A stretch of 64,000 nucleotides of DNA, taken from positions 22,499-86,498 of the forward strand of contig DIXM01000017.1 in the NCBI GenBank assembly GCA_002436025.1. Direction: 5' to 3'. Shown one piece after another: positions 44,501 to 52,997 of the stretch. The first letter of the stretch is position 1; the number at the start of each line of letters is the position of its first letter. A program made the position numbers and the translations under genes. The notes beneath the pieces are model-generated. The model was given only the letters and a program-made list of their open reading frames with translations, made no database searches and was not told the origin of the DNA. The stretch is from a candidate division Hyd24-12 bacterium UBA6080. Its GTDB lineage: Bacteria > Fermentibacterota > Fermentibacteria > Fermentibacterales > JCC-6.

Positions 44501-45043
44501 GTGGTCCATGAGTTCGATGAAAAAACGGCCCTTCCCCACCAGTTCCTGGTAGAAACGGGCGGCTGCCAGCGCTTCTGTCTTTCTGCCACGGGTGAGATGA
44601 AAGGCGATCTCGCCCTGGAGACAGGCGGAGCCGATCAAAAGCCCGCGGTGGTGCTGTGAGAGGATCTCGCGGTCGATCCGGGGCTTGCGGTAGAAGCCCT
44701 CGGTCCACCCCAGGCTCGAGAGCTTGCAGAGGTTCCTGTATCCCTCCTCGTCCGCAGCAAGAAGCGTCAGGTGGCGGATGCCCTCGCCCGATTCGTCGGA
44801 TCTGTCATGGCGGCTTCCCGTTGTGATGTAAGCCTCCATGCCCACGATTGGTGTCACCCCGTGGCTCTTCATCACATCGCAGAAGTGAACGGCACCGTAG
44901 AGGCTGCCGTGATCGGTGACAGCCACCGTGTCCATCCCGCTTTCCGTCAGGAACGGTCCGAGCTTCTCAAACCTTATGGCGCCGTCGAGAAGGCTGTACT
45001 CCGAGTGAAGGTGAAGGTGAACGAAGCGGGGCGAGTCACTCAT
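41585..45043 (-). CDS. dnaE: DNA polymerase III alpha subunit
   Basis: 1152 residues, the normal length of DnaE1. PHP domain at the N-terminus (HLHLHSEYSLLDGAI, VTDHGSLYGAV). The polymerase core has GPGRGSAAGSLVSW and the catalytic aspartates in PDIDMDVCYERR near residue 400. A helix-hairpin-helix region and an OB-fold (VAATVDVMKYRDSPRGRMAFVTLSG) follow at the C-terminus. It is the replicative polymerase. The start codon overlaps the stop of a membrane-protein gene by four bases, so replication and envelope genes share a transcript here. Confidence 0.96.
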   Translation of the reverse strand: MSDSPRFVHLHLHSEYSLLDGAIRFEKLGPFLTESGMDTVAVTDHGSLYGAVHFCDVMKSHGVTPIVGMEAYITTGSRHDRSDESGEGIRHLTLLAADEEGYRNLCKLSSLGWTEGFYRKPRIDREILSQHHRGLLIGSACLQGEIAFHLTRGRKTEALAAARFYQELVGKGRFFIELMDHGLSEEKSILAGLAEIARETGALPVATNDAHYLKREHSEVHEVLLCLQTKKTLSDPGRMRFGASEFYVKTPDEMARLFSWIPEAVTNTVSIAEQCSFSFSKGGFLLPDFPLPPGEESLNSHLRGLAVQGLRERLGRDPEDPETARLEYELNVVSDMGFPGYFLIVSELAGWARRQGIPLGPGRGSAAGSLVSWAIGITDVNPLLYGLSFERFLNPARKQMPDIDMDVCYERRGEVIAHIVEKYGQNRVCQIVSFNRMKNRAAVRDVARVLGMPYETGDRLSKLVATAPEQDTSLEAVARQVPELLQEIEADPGVATLFRYCDELSGVARHMGVHAAGVVITPGDLTDFVPLCFSREKGLTTQFEMKSAEKIGLMKLDVLGLRTVTVLHHAQEMIRRTLPAFNIEKVPLDDTETLRLLNRVETTGVFQLESPGMRDALRKIGVDRFDDVTAAVAIFRPGSMHMIDAYAENKKRASDGRPVKDTIPELQEILGETHGVIVYQEQVMDIANRFAGMSMAEADSLRRAISKKNAEEMASFGEAFIQGARSRGISERKAREIFDHIRRFGEYGFNKSHSVCYAIIAYWTAYLKAHHPAEFMAATLSSEIASTERLAALMSEAGRMGLAILPPSVNDSLVAFDVDRQGRIVYALKAIKNVGENPAFEIVSARREGGVFKGIHDLAERVENGLNKKVLESLVSAGALDCLPGTRSALLASVDKVLTYASASRKHREAGQMSLFGLTPSEEPVAPPLPDMEELPRDEMLRAEKELLGFYLTGHPLDEYTEEIKAYATHTPGTVMQYRGTQMATVAATVDVMKYRDSPRGRMAFVTLSGVSDSCEATIWADALERCGFRLESGRPLLIQGKVQTGRGEARFCVERIDPLEELRRLSGIRVRVRVTGDGVSNQPFDRVLSLLREHPGNMPVFVEMDCGLTGRFYVGESRSIRVNPDKKLLTDLRELLGDSATVSLYLGGGTR

Positions 45044-46170
45044 CGGCCGTCCCGGGATCCGTCTCCGGCCTGGTCAGCGGACCCGTAACGCTTCTCGAAC
45101 TCCCTGAACTCCTCGTCGTCGGCCCTGAGCAGGAGGTCCTCCCCATCCTTCGCTTTCCTCACCGCGAGGTAGCAGACCGTCCAGAACGAGGCGCAGCTCG
45201 AGAACCAGAACGCAAGGATGACAAGGGCCACCGCCACGCCGGAAAGACCCGCCAGCCAGCCCGGGGCACCCTGCCAGGGGGACGCGCCTCCCAGAAGGCT
45301 GCCGAGGGGCGCAAGGAAGGAGCCGTAATGGGACACGAGCTGCGGGGCTGCCAGGTTCATCCCGCCCTGCATGGAAGTCACAAGGCCATGGCTGCCCATC
45401 CCTGCTCCGGTCCCGAGGTCCAAAAGGGCCATTGCCCCGCGCGCGAAGAGCATGAAGAGCACAAGGGCAGCACCCCTCATCAGAAGCCCGGTTAAGGTGT
45501 AAAGAACGATTCGTGCCGGCTGCGATGTTATCGAGCTGAAGAGCTCGAAGAGGGTTTCAAAGGTGTCCCCCCTTGTGCAGGCCGTGATGGCGGGAACCAT
45601 GGGAATGGCCATGACAAGGGCCACGGCGGCGAGTACACCGAAAAGCGAGAGCCCCCAGGCGGGAACAGCCAGAACACCCAGAAGGACCGGACCAACGCCG
45701 GGGATCCTTCCCAGAAGCCCGAGAACGAACAGCTTGAGGAACAGAATGGAAAGCCCTGCGAGCACCGCCACTGGAACCATGAGAAGGGGCTTCCAGTTTT
45801 CGCGATGAAACATCAGGGCATCCCGGCCGCTGAAGAAGCCGTCGCCCCTGATCTGCTCAAAGGTTATCCGGCTGACCTTCTGAAAAGCGCCCATGATTAT
45901 CCAGATGCACCCCAGTATCGCGGCGGCCATGAAAGCCATGGCCACTGTGCTTTCCAGGAAAAGCCCCTCTGGGATGGGAAAGAGCCGCGATGCCTGCCAC
46001 CGCCCGGCCATGGAATCTCCTGCGGCGAAGAATCCGAGGTAGATCATCCCGGCCCAGAGAAGCCAGGAGAGAACGAGCGCCTTCCAGATCACCCAGAGGT
46101 TCCTGGCGCTGAGGCCGTGTTTGACCGAAAGTGCCATGTCCCTTATGTCGAAACGGAGTTTGTGAACCAC
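45040..46170 (-). CDS. Multi-pass membrane protein of unknown function
   Basis: 376 residues, GTG start with GGAGGG six bases upstream. Six or seven hydrophobic helices (about 30-50, 75-95, 130-155, 160-195, 220-245, 305-330). The cytoplasmic tail is acidic and charged (LRADDEEFREFEKRYG). No family was recognised. It is placed between comF and dnaE in the long leftward operon. Confidence 0.65.
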   Translation of the reverse strand: MVHKLRFDIRDMALSVKHGLSARNLWVIWKALVLSWLLWAGMIYLGFFAAGDSMAGRWQASRLFPIPEGLFLESTVAMAFMAAAILGCIWIIMGAFQKVSRITFEQIRGDGFFSGRDALMFHRENWKPLLMVPVAVLAGLSILFLKLFVLGLLGRIPGVGPVLLGVLAVPAWGLSLFGVLAAVALVMAIPMVPAITACTRGDTFETLFELFSSITSQPARIVLYTLTGLLMRGAALVLFMLFARGAMALLDLGTGAGMGSHGLVTSMQGGMNLAAPQLVSHYGSFLAPLGSLLGGASPWQGAPGWLAGLSGVAVALVILAFWFSSCASFWTVCYLAVRKAKDGEDLLLRADDEEFREFEKRYGSADQAGDGSRDGR

Positions 46171-46171
46171 G

Positions 46172-46861
46172 TCATTCCTCCCTGCCTGCGGTTTCCCGTT
46201 CTTCTTCTCCGGGTCGTAACATACTTCCGGCCCCGGTTTCTCGGAAGTTCACGGCAAGGCACACCACTTCCGAGGCCCCGCCCCCGAGAAGTGCAAGGCG
46301 CGCATGGGCAATGGTTTCCCCGGTGGCCCTCACATCGTCGAGAAGCCAGATGCGTCCGGGGGGGATCTTTGACGAAACCCTGAACACCCCGGACAGGTTG
46401 AGCCTTCTTTCCGTGGCTGTGAGCCCCACCTGGCTGGGGCCCGGATTACGGGCCAGAAGTTCGGTGAATCGCCCTCCGGTCAAACCGCAGACGCGCCGGG
46501 CTATCAGGTTGACCTGGTTGTACCCCCGCTTCCGAAGTGTTCGCCTGGAGGAAGGAACGCATGTCACGGTCTCGCCTTTGGCGGGAAGCCTTTCCCACTC
46601 CGCGACGGCCATCTCTGCGAGAACGGCGCTGAGATGTCTCTCACCCGAGTACTTGAGGCGTATCATCATCTCCCTCATGACACCGGAATGCAAGAAAGCC
46701 GCCGGGCGGGGAGCGTCATTCCGGAATGGAACGGGGTAAACCCGGGCCAGGCACCATGAACAAAGCCTTGATCCCGGTGAAGGGGACCTTTCGGAGCAGC
46801 CCGGGCACAGGTCCTTTACGAAAAGGCCTGGGATTTTCTTCGTTTTGAAAAGTAGAGCCAT
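46172..46861 (-). CDS. comF: ComF family phosphoribosyltransferase-like protein
   Basis: 229 residues. The N-terminus has a zinc-binding pair, LCPGC and LCSWC. The PRTase domain ends with the PRPP-binding motif IWLLDDVRATGET near residue 168, and the family segment RGYNQVNLIAR is also present. ComF proteins assist DNA uptake in competent bacteria by an unclear mechanism. It overlaps lgt by 46 bases with no better internal start, so the two are tightly linked. Confidence 0.88.
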   Translation of the reverse strand: MALLFKTKKIPGLFVKDLCPGCSERSPSPGSRLCSWCLARVYPVPFRNDAPRPAAFLHSGVMREMMIRLKYSGERHLSAVLAEMAVAEWERLPAKGETVTCVPSSRRTLRKRGYNQVNLIARRVCGLTGGRFTELLARNPGPSQVGLTATERRLNLSGVFRVSSKIPPGRIWLLDDVRATGETIAHARLALLGGGASEVVCLAVNFRETGAGSMLRPGEEERETAGREE

Positions 46862-47637
46862 GTTCCGAGGACAACCGATGCAACGATCATGATCAGGCTT
46901 GCGAGCTGGTTGTCAGTTATCCCCTGTCTTCCCGCAAAGACGCTGTACCCCAGAAGGTCGAGCGGCGCATGGTCGAAGTGGCGGACCTCTTCGAGCCCGA
47001 AGCGGGTGGCGCCGTAAAGACCTGTAAAGAGGCAGAAGATGAAACCCGGGAAGTGCCTGCGCCTGTCCGCCAGAAGCAGGATAAGAAGGATCAGCAGGCT
47101 GAGCCCTGATGTGTACAGCTGCGTCGGATGGAGCGGAATGCCTCCGTAGACATCCCAGGGAAGCGAGCCGGGAGGAAAGCAGACGCCCAGAGAGCTTTCT
47201 GTCGGGGACCCGAAACAGCACCCGTTCAGGAAGCAGCCGATCCGTGTAATGAATTCGCCCAGGGGAAATGCCGGGATCACGGCATCCACAAGGTCCCAGA
47301 CTGGCCAGCGCTTTCGAATGATGTAAACGAAACCTGTCACCACGGCAAGCACAACGCCGCCCAGCATGCTGAGGCCGTAAAGACCGTTCCAGAACGCCAC
47401 GATCTGAATGGGATCATCCGCGAACTGGTCGAGATGGGTCACCACGTACAAAGCCCTTGAGCCGACGATTGCGGCCAGCATGATCCAGACGCCCATGCTG
47501 GTAATGTCATCCGAAGAGATCCCCCGGGCAGAACTGCGCCTGGCCGCGAGCTTCACCCCCAGCAGGAACGAAACTGCCAGGGCGAGTCCGTACGAGTTAA
47601 GGGGAATACTGCCGATCTGAAAGAGAACTGGATGCAT
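46816..47637 (-). CDS. lgt: Prolipoprotein diacylglyceryl transferase
   Basis: 273 residues with about seven membrane helices and a good ribosome-binding site (GGGAGGG). The Lgt signature GEFITRIGCFLNGCCFG is present; in E. coli this region holds the essential Arg143. It transfers diacylglycerol to the lipobox cysteine of prolipoproteins. It is consistent with the many lipoproteins predicted in this window. It follows rodA by 48 bases. Confidence 0.94.
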   Translation of the reverse strand: MHPVLFQIGSIPLNSYGLALAVSFLLGVKLAARRSSARGISSDDITSMGVWIMLAAIVGSRALYVVTHLDQFADDPIQIVAFWNGLYGLSMLGGVVLAVVTGFVYIIRKRWPVWDLVDAVIPAFPLGEFITRIGCFLNGCCFGSPTESSLGVCFPPGSLPWDVYGGIPLHPTQLYTSGLSLLILLILLLADRRRHFPGFIFCLFTGLYGATRFGLEEVRHFDHAPLDLLGYSVFAGRQGITDNQLASLIMIVASVVLGTWLYFSKRRKSQAFS

Positions 47638-47685
47638 TCTTCCCTCCCTGTATCAGAGGGGAATCTAACTGCTGAGTCCCCCGGT

Positions 47686-48876
47686 CTACCAGCTCCTCCA
47701 ATTCCGGGCCGCGTTCAGCGCGAGCCCGACCATCAGCATCTCGGTGAATATGTGACTGCCTCCGTATGTCATCAGGGGAAGGGGAAGCCCCTTCACAGGC
47801 ATGATCCCAACCGCCATCCCTATGTTCACGAACACATGGATCATGAAGTAGATGCCCACCCCTGCCGCCATGATCGAATTGAAGGGGTTCATGGAGCGCC
47901 GGGCCGCAAGCAGTATTCTCCAGATAAGAAGTGCGTAGAGACCAAGGAGAATGATAGACCCGACGAACCCGAACTCCTCGGCGAAAACGCTGAATATGAA
48001 GTCGGTGTGCCTTGCGGGAAGGTAGGCCAGTGTTTTCTGGGTCCCCTGGAGAAATCCCTGCCCGTAGAAGCGGCCCGCCCCCACGGCCACCTGTGACTGG
48101 ATGATGTTCCACCCCGCTCCCTGCGGATCCTGGGCGGGATCGAGGAACGTTGTCAGCCTTGCCTTCTGGTAGGGCATCAGAAGGTTCCACGCCACGGGTG
48201 TCAGCGCTGCCACGGCAGTGTTGAGGACGGTAAGGAAAACCCACTTCCAGGCCGGAGCCCTGTCACGGTAGAGAATCGCGCAGAGCAGCCCGGTGAAAAG
48301 CAGCCACCACCCGAAGCCAATGGAGGATACGGCCGCAAGTACCGGACTTACGAACAGGAAGATCCACCTGAAACCGAATCCCGCCCAGTAAAGCATGCCA
48401 AGCACGATGAGGCCCATGGTGACGCCGGTTCCCAGGTCGGGCTGAAGCACGGTGAGACCCACAAGGATCGCCACCCCTCCCAGGAAAATGGGACCGCTCA
48501 ATCTCACCGCCCCGCTCTTCAGGCCGGGCAGCCATCGTGCCGAGACGATAATAAGGGCGGTCTTGGCGAATTCTGAAGCCTGAATGTTCATGGGTCCAAC
48601 GACGAGCCAACGACCGGCGGGACCCTGGCCGAAAAACATCGTAAGTATCAGAAGCGCTGCGACCGGAGGGTAAACGAAGGGTGAAAGCTCCTCGATCATT
48701 CTAAGCGGAAAGTTGTAGGCGACGATAAAAACTGCAAACCCCACCCCAAATACGGCGAGCTGCCTGTAGAAAAGATCGCCGCCGGAATCGGCGGAGTAGA
48801 TCGACAGAAGCCCTATGCATACAAGCGATCCAAGCGCCAGAGCCATGAGAATGTCGATCCTGTCACCACTGCGCAT
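47686..48876 (-). CDS. rodA: RodA peptidoglycan glycosyltransferase (SEDS family)
   Basis: 396 residues from the ATG at 48876, which overlaps mrdA by 14 bases; a longer frame would lie entirely over mrdA. Ten membrane helices. SEDS features seen are the loop with VVGPMNIQASEFAKTALII, the LQPDLGTG segment and DFIFSVFAEEFGFVG containing the acidic residues used in polymerisation. RodA polymerises glycan strands with PBP2 during elongation. Confidence 0.95.
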   Translation of the reverse strand: MRSGDRIDILMALALGSLVCIGLLSIYSADSGGDLFYRQLAVFGVGFAVFIVAYNFPLRMIEELSPFVYPPVAALLILTMFFGQGPAGRWLVVGPMNIQASEFAKTALIIVSARWLPGLKSGAVRLSGPIFLGGVAILVGLTVLQPDLGTGVTMGLIVLGMLYWAGFGFRWIFLFVSPVLAAVSSIGFGWWLLFTGLLCAILYRDRAPAWKWVFLTVLNTAVAALTPVAWNLLMPYQKARLTTFLDPAQDPQGAGWNIIQSQVAVGAGRFYGQGFLQGTQKTLAYLPARHTDFIFSVFAEEFGFVGSIILLGLYALLIWRILLAARRSMNPFNSIMAAGVGIYFMIHVFVNIGMAVGIMPVKGLPLPLMTYGGSHIFTEMLMVGLALNAARNWRSW

Positions 48877-50596
48877 CGGGATACAGCCTTTCCAGGGTCT
48901 TTTCAACAATGGCGAGGGCAAGCGGGCCTGCCACCGCTCCTCCCGAGCCTGCATGCTCCACGAAGACTGCGTAGGCAATGGGGGCAGGCCCGGGTACATA
49001 GCCGCAAACCCAGGCATGGTCTTCCCCTGTGTGGGTCTCGGCAGTTCCGCTCTTGGCACGGATCGGGATGGGGCTCGTGCCCATGGATCCGTGCAGAGTT
49101 CCGTCGCGTCTCGTGACCGCAGACCTGAGGCCCCTGTCTATCTCATCGAGGGTTTCGACTGAAGCCAGCGGTTCGAGTGTTTCACCACAGGGTTCATCGC
49201 CTATCAAGAGGGACAACCGGGGCATGTCCCCCCGGGACGCCACGATCCCTGAAACAACCGCCATCTGAAGCGGGGTCGTCAGAAGCTCGCCCTGGCCTAT
49301 TGAGAGGTTGAGCAGGTTTCCGTGACCCCAGCCTCCCTCGCCGTACATCTGGTTCATCATGGCTCGGTCCGGAACGACACCTGCTGCCTCACCGGGCAGA
49401 ACATCCGTCAACCTTGCGCCCAGCCCCATTGACCTCGCCATCCCGGCGAGGTCGTCCATGTTGCCGTTCTGGGACGTTCTGTAGAAATAGCTGTCACACG
49501 AAACCGTGAGCGCCTCCTCGAGGTCAAGCCTCCCGTGAACTCCCCAGCACCGGAAGACATTGCCACCGTAGGAAACTGAACCGAAGCAGGGGTCGGGCAT
49601 GTAATCGGCCGTTACGATCCCCTCCTCCAGAAGCCAGGCTGCTGTTACAATCTTGAATGTGGACGCGGGTGGGAATGCGGTGCTCCACGCACGGTTTAGC
49701 AGGGGCTTCTGGGGGTTCGAGAGAATTGCGTTCCAGTCCTGCGAGGCGATCCCGCCGATGAAGAGATTGGGGTCGAAACCCGGAACCGAGGAGAGGCAGA
49801 GCAACTCACCTGTTGACCAGTCCAGAACCACCGCTGCTCCAGGATGACCCGTGGCGAGCAGTACGCTGTCTGCGTAAACCTGCAGACCGGCATCTATTGT
49901 CAGGGAAATGTCCTCGCCGGGCACCGGGGTGCTCTCGGGTGAGTCACCGAAGGTGTCCACGACCCTTCCGTACGCGTCAACGACTTCCCTGATGAAACCC
50001 GGTGTGCCCGAAAGCCTGTCGTTCAATATCCTTTCGAGACCCGTCACTCCCGTGAGTTCACCCTGGTATCTGGCCGCGCTGTCCGCGAGGCTCACGTACC
50101 CCATGAGGTGGCAGAAGGAACTCCCCAGCCGGTACCTTCTTCTGGGCGTGACCGAGACTATCACTCCGGGAAGTCTGTATGAGTTGTCAGCCACGGGGGC
50201 AACCGAGATCAGGTCAAGGTCCTCACGAACCACGATGGCCCTGTAGGGCGACTCCATCGCGGCATCGAGCCTTTCCTCAATCTCCTGCCGGGACATCGAG
50301 AGCAGTTCCGCAAGCGCCCAGGCGTTTGCGGGGTCGAACTCAGAGTGTATCACAGCGACGGAAAACGCCGGTTCATTGTCGGCGATGACCTCTCCGAACC
50401 TGTCCGTCACCACACCCCGGGGTGCAGGAACCGCAACGCTCCTGATTCTGTTCCGGGCCGCGAGCGTGTTGTAGTACTCACCCCGGATCAACTGAAGGTA
50501 AACAAGCCTGGCGGTGAGGATCATGAACAGAGCAAGCAGGATCAGGATCATGCTTTTCAGGGGCCATTCACGCACCCCATGCGACAGCCCCTTCAT
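48863..50596 (-). CDS. mrdA: Penicillin-binding protein 2, cell-elongation transpeptidase
   Basis: 577 residues. One N-terminal membrane helix (ILILLALFMILTARLVYL), a dimerisation domain, and a transpeptidase domain. The active-site serine is in PPASTFKIV (about residue 311). The second motif SCDSYFY and the KSGTAET triad (about residue 514) are intact. It crosslinks peptidoglycan in the elongasome. Overlaps mreD by four bases and rodA by 14. Confidence 0.95.
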   Translation of the reverse strand: MKGLSHGVREWPLKSMILILLALFMILTARLVYLQLIRGEYYNTLAARNRIRSVAVPAPRGVVTDRFGEVIADNEPAFSVAVIHSEFDPANAWALAELLSMSRQEIEERLDAAMESPYRAIVVREDLDLISVAPVADNSYRLPGVIVSVTPRRRYRLGSSFCHLMGYVSLADSAARYQGELTGVTGLERILNDRLSGTPGFIREVVDAYGRVVDTFGDSPESTPVPGEDISLTIDAGLQVYADSVLLATGHPGAAVVLDWSTGELLCLSSVPGFDPNLFIGGIASQDWNAILSNPQKPLLNRAWSTAFPPASTFKIVTAAWLLEEGIVTADYMPDPCFGSVSYGGNVFRCWGVHGRLDLEEALTVSCDSYFYRTSQNGNMDDLAGMARSMGLGARLTDVLPGEAAGVVPDRAMMNQMYGEGGWGHGNLLNLSIGQGELLTTPLQMAVVSGIVASRGDMPRLSLLIGDEPCGETLEPLASVETLDEIDRGLRSAVTRRDGTLHGSMGTSPIPIRAKSGTAETHTGEDHAWVCGYVPGPAPIAYAVFVEHAGSGGAVAGPLALAIVEKTLERLYPDAQW

Positions 50597-51072
50597 GCCG
50601 ACCTGCTTCTGGCGTGCACGATCGCGGTCTGTACGACCGCCAGGATCAGCAGGGGTAGAAGTATCCTCGGAAAAACATACAGCACCCTCTGTCCAAAGAA
50701 GAGCCCGGGCGGACGGGAAGCCAGAAGAATGAAGAGGATGTCGCTGACAACCGAAGCAAGTGCGGCATGGGAGTAGAACGAAACCGCGCCGGCTGCTGTG
50801 GTAGTGCTCAGAACGCTCCGGGCGGCAAGAATGCCCAGGATCATGGAAAGCGATGAGGTGCCTGGCGGTTGATGGGTGAGGAGATCAAGGCAGACCCCGG
50901 TGAAGAACGCACCCTGGATGTCCCACCCACTGTCGCGGTTCATGCCGAGGTAAACGAGCATAGGAACCAGGAGGTTGGGCGCGAACAGAAGCCTCCCCAG
51001 CGTGGCCTCCATGAGAAACTGGACGATCAACACCAGGGCCACCGCTGCACCGTCCCTGAAAGAGATCCTCAT
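50593..51072 (-). CDS. mreD: MreD rod-shape determining membrane protein
   Basis: 159 residues with about five hydrophobic helices. Position between mreC and mrdA and the sequence pattern (LLFAPNLLVPMLVYLGMNRD, GAFFTGVCLDLLTHQPPGTSSLSMILG) match MreD. It stabilises the MreC/PBP2/RodA complex in the inner membrane. It overlaps both neighbours by four bases. Confidence 0.85.
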   Translation of the reverse strand: MRISFRDGAAVALVLIVQFLMEATLGRLLFAPNLLVPMLVYLGMNRDSGWDIQGAFFTGVCLDLLTHQPPGTSSLSMILGILAARSVLSTTTAAGAVSFYSHAALASVVSDILFILLASRPPGLFFGQRVLYVFPRILLPLLILAVVQTAIVHARSRSA

Positions 51073-51815
51073 GGAGCACTGTAATAGGGAAGGAGGATGA
51101 GCACTTCCCCGAGCCTTCTGAAATCCACGGCCGGTTCGATCCGGAGGGCTATGTCGAGACCCCTGGCCCCCTCCTCGACCGCGGTGACCGTTCCGATGAC
51201 AATGCCGTCAGGGTAGACACCGCCGAACCTGCTGGTGAGGACCTGTTCGCCCACCCGGGGCGGAACGGCCTGGTCCACATGGCTCATGCCGAGTCTCCCG
51301 TCAGAACTGGAAGACACCAGACCCATGGCTCCCGATTCGCCGCAGACGGCGCTCACAAGTACTCCGGGCAGGGTTATGGGCAGCACAGTGCAGGTATGGT
51401 CATTCACCGAGTCGATTATTCCCACCAGACCAGCGGCGGCGATGCACACCGAACCGGTCACCACGCTGTCCCGACTTCCCCGGTCGAGCACGAAGCCACC
51501 CCCAACGAGGCCTTCCGTGCGGTAGAGCACCCGGGCCACGATAGCCCTGGTTTCGGGAAGCCTCACATACCCCAGCAATTCCCTGTAAAGAGCGGTTTTC
51601 ATCGCTGCTTCCCGAAGCCTTGCATTCTCGAGCATCAGTTCGAGGACAAGTGTTCGGGTGTAGTATCCATCGTTACCGCCCGGGTCATCGAAAAAAAGGC
51701 CGGCGAACATTGCACCGAGCCTGCTGCCGACACCCGAGAGCAGGGCGGGACCCAGCACGATCAGAAGAATGGAAAGAACTATGTAGGCGGGCAGCTTCTT
51801 CCTGGATCGGTCCAT
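51069..51815 (-). CDS. mreC: MreC rod-shape determining protein
   Basis: 248 residues from the ATG at 51815, one base past the mreB stop. The N-terminal membrane helix (LPAYIVLSILLIVLGPALL) is followed by a coiled-coil (LELMLENARLREAAMKTALYRELL) and a double beta-barrel with GLVGIIDSVNDHTCTVLPI and VLTSRFGGVYPDGIVIG. It links MreB to the periplasmic elongation enzymes. Part of the mreB-C-D-mrdA-rodA operon. Confidence 0.92.
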   Translation of the reverse strand: MDRSRKKLPAYIVLSILLIVLGPALLSGVGSRLGAMFAGLFFDDPGGNDGYYTRTLVLELMLENARLREAAMKTALYRELLGYVRLPETRAIVARVLYRTEGLVGGGFVLDRGSRDSVVTGSVCIAAAGLVGIIDSVNDHTCTVLPITLPGVLVSAVCGESGAMGLVSSSSDGRLGMSHVDQAVPPRVGEQVLTSRFGGVYPDGIVIGTVTAVEEGARGLDIALRIEPAVDFRRLGEVLILLPYYSAP

Positions 51816-51816
51816 A

Positions 51817-52866
51817 TCAGTCCAGAAGGAGTTTCCTGTATCGGAACAGGTCACCCAGGATGATGCCGGCACCCAGAACCGTACACGCCAGCGGATTGTC
51901 AGCTATCCTTATCGGAAGCCCGGTCTCCCCCTCGAGAAGGGTGTCCAGCCCCCGAAGAAGCGCGCCGCCTCCTGTCAGGACTATCCCACGGTCCACAATG
52001 TCGCGGGCGAGTTCGGCGGGAGTCTTCTCCAGAGCCTGATGCACGGCCTCGACGATCTGCCCCACCGGAACCCTGAGGGCCTCGAGGATGTCCTGGGAAC
52101 GCACTCGATACGTTCGTGGGACGCCGTTGATTATATCCAGACCGCTGACCTCCATGTCATCCGATCTGCCCTCTGTGACCGCACCCAGGGTGATCTTTAC
52201 GGTTTCAGCAGTTCGTTCCCCGACAAGAAGGCTGAAGTGTCTCTTCAGGTAACTCTGTATGGCCTCGTTCATCTCATCGCCGCCGACCCGGATGGAGTTC
52301 TCCGCGGCGATGGAGTTCAGGCTGATGACGGCTATCTCGGTCGTCCCCCCCCCGATGTCGACAACCATGTTTCCGGGGGCTCCCTCGACGGGAAGCCCTA
52401 CACCAAGCGCTGAAGCGAGCGGCTCGGGGACCATCAGGACCTCACGTGCCCCTGCGCGCTCGAGTGAGTTCCTGACCGCGGTCTTCTCAACCTCGGTGAT
52501 GCCGCTGGGAACGCAGACAAGAACCCTGGGTCTCATCGAAAACCTGCGGGCCTGGCTTCTTGCGAAGAACTCCCTGAGCATGGCCAGTGTGGCTGTGGCA
52601 TTTGTTATCACGCCGTCTTTCAGGGGTCTGATCACGGTAAGGTCCCGGTTCGTGCGCCCCAGCATGATCTTTGCGTCACCGCCCACGGCAACAACGGCTC
52701 CACTGTCATTTTCCACGGCGATAACGCTGGGTTCCTCCAGCACTATCCCCCTGTTCTCAATGTACACAAGGGTGTTTGCCGTGCCGAGATCGATGGCCAT
52801 TGAGGTGGAAAGAACACCGCCGCCATCGCTGCCGGTAATCCGACGGAACATGCCCTTCAGATCCAT
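51817..52866 (-). CDS. mreB: MreB actin-like cytoskeletal protein
   Basis: 349 residues. Actin-fold ATPase motifs: phosphate 1 (AIDLGTANTLVYI), phosphate 2 (NMVVDIGGGTTEIAVISL) and adenosine (GIVLTGGGALLRGL). It organises elongation of the cell wall and implies a rod-shaped cell. First gene of the long leftward operon. The ribosome-binding site is modest (GGGGG about ten bases upstream). Confidence 0.97.
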   Translation of the reverse strand: MDLKGMFRRITGSDGGGVLSTSMAIDLGTANTLVYIENRGIVLEEPSVIAVENDSGAVVAVGGDAKIMLGRTNRDLTVIRPLKDGVITNATATLAMLREFFARSQARRFSMRPRVLVCVPSGITEVEKTAVRNSLERAGAREVLMVPEPLASALGVGLPVEGAPGNMVVDIGGGTTEIAVISLNSIAAENSIRVGGDEMNEAIQSYLKRHFSLLVGERTAETVKITLGAVTEGRSDDMEVSGLDIINGVPRTYRVRSQDILEALRVPVGQIVEAVHQALEKTPAELARDIVDRGIVLTGGGALLRGLDTLLEGETGLPIRIADNPLACTVLGAGIILGDLFRYRKLLLD

Positions 52867-52997
52867 GAGTTAGCAGAACCCCCTTCGGAAGCTTTGGATG
52901 CTTCTCCACACCGGACAGCAACATATAACGAATCGCGGGCAACAAGGGTACCCTGTTAAGGTACAGACCGGGATCGGGGTGTTAACCGAGGGTCGAG

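Noticed and set aside
48877..49059. N-terminal extension of RodA
   Set aside because: It lies within mrdA in another frame, has no homology to RodA, and family length fits the ATG at 48876.
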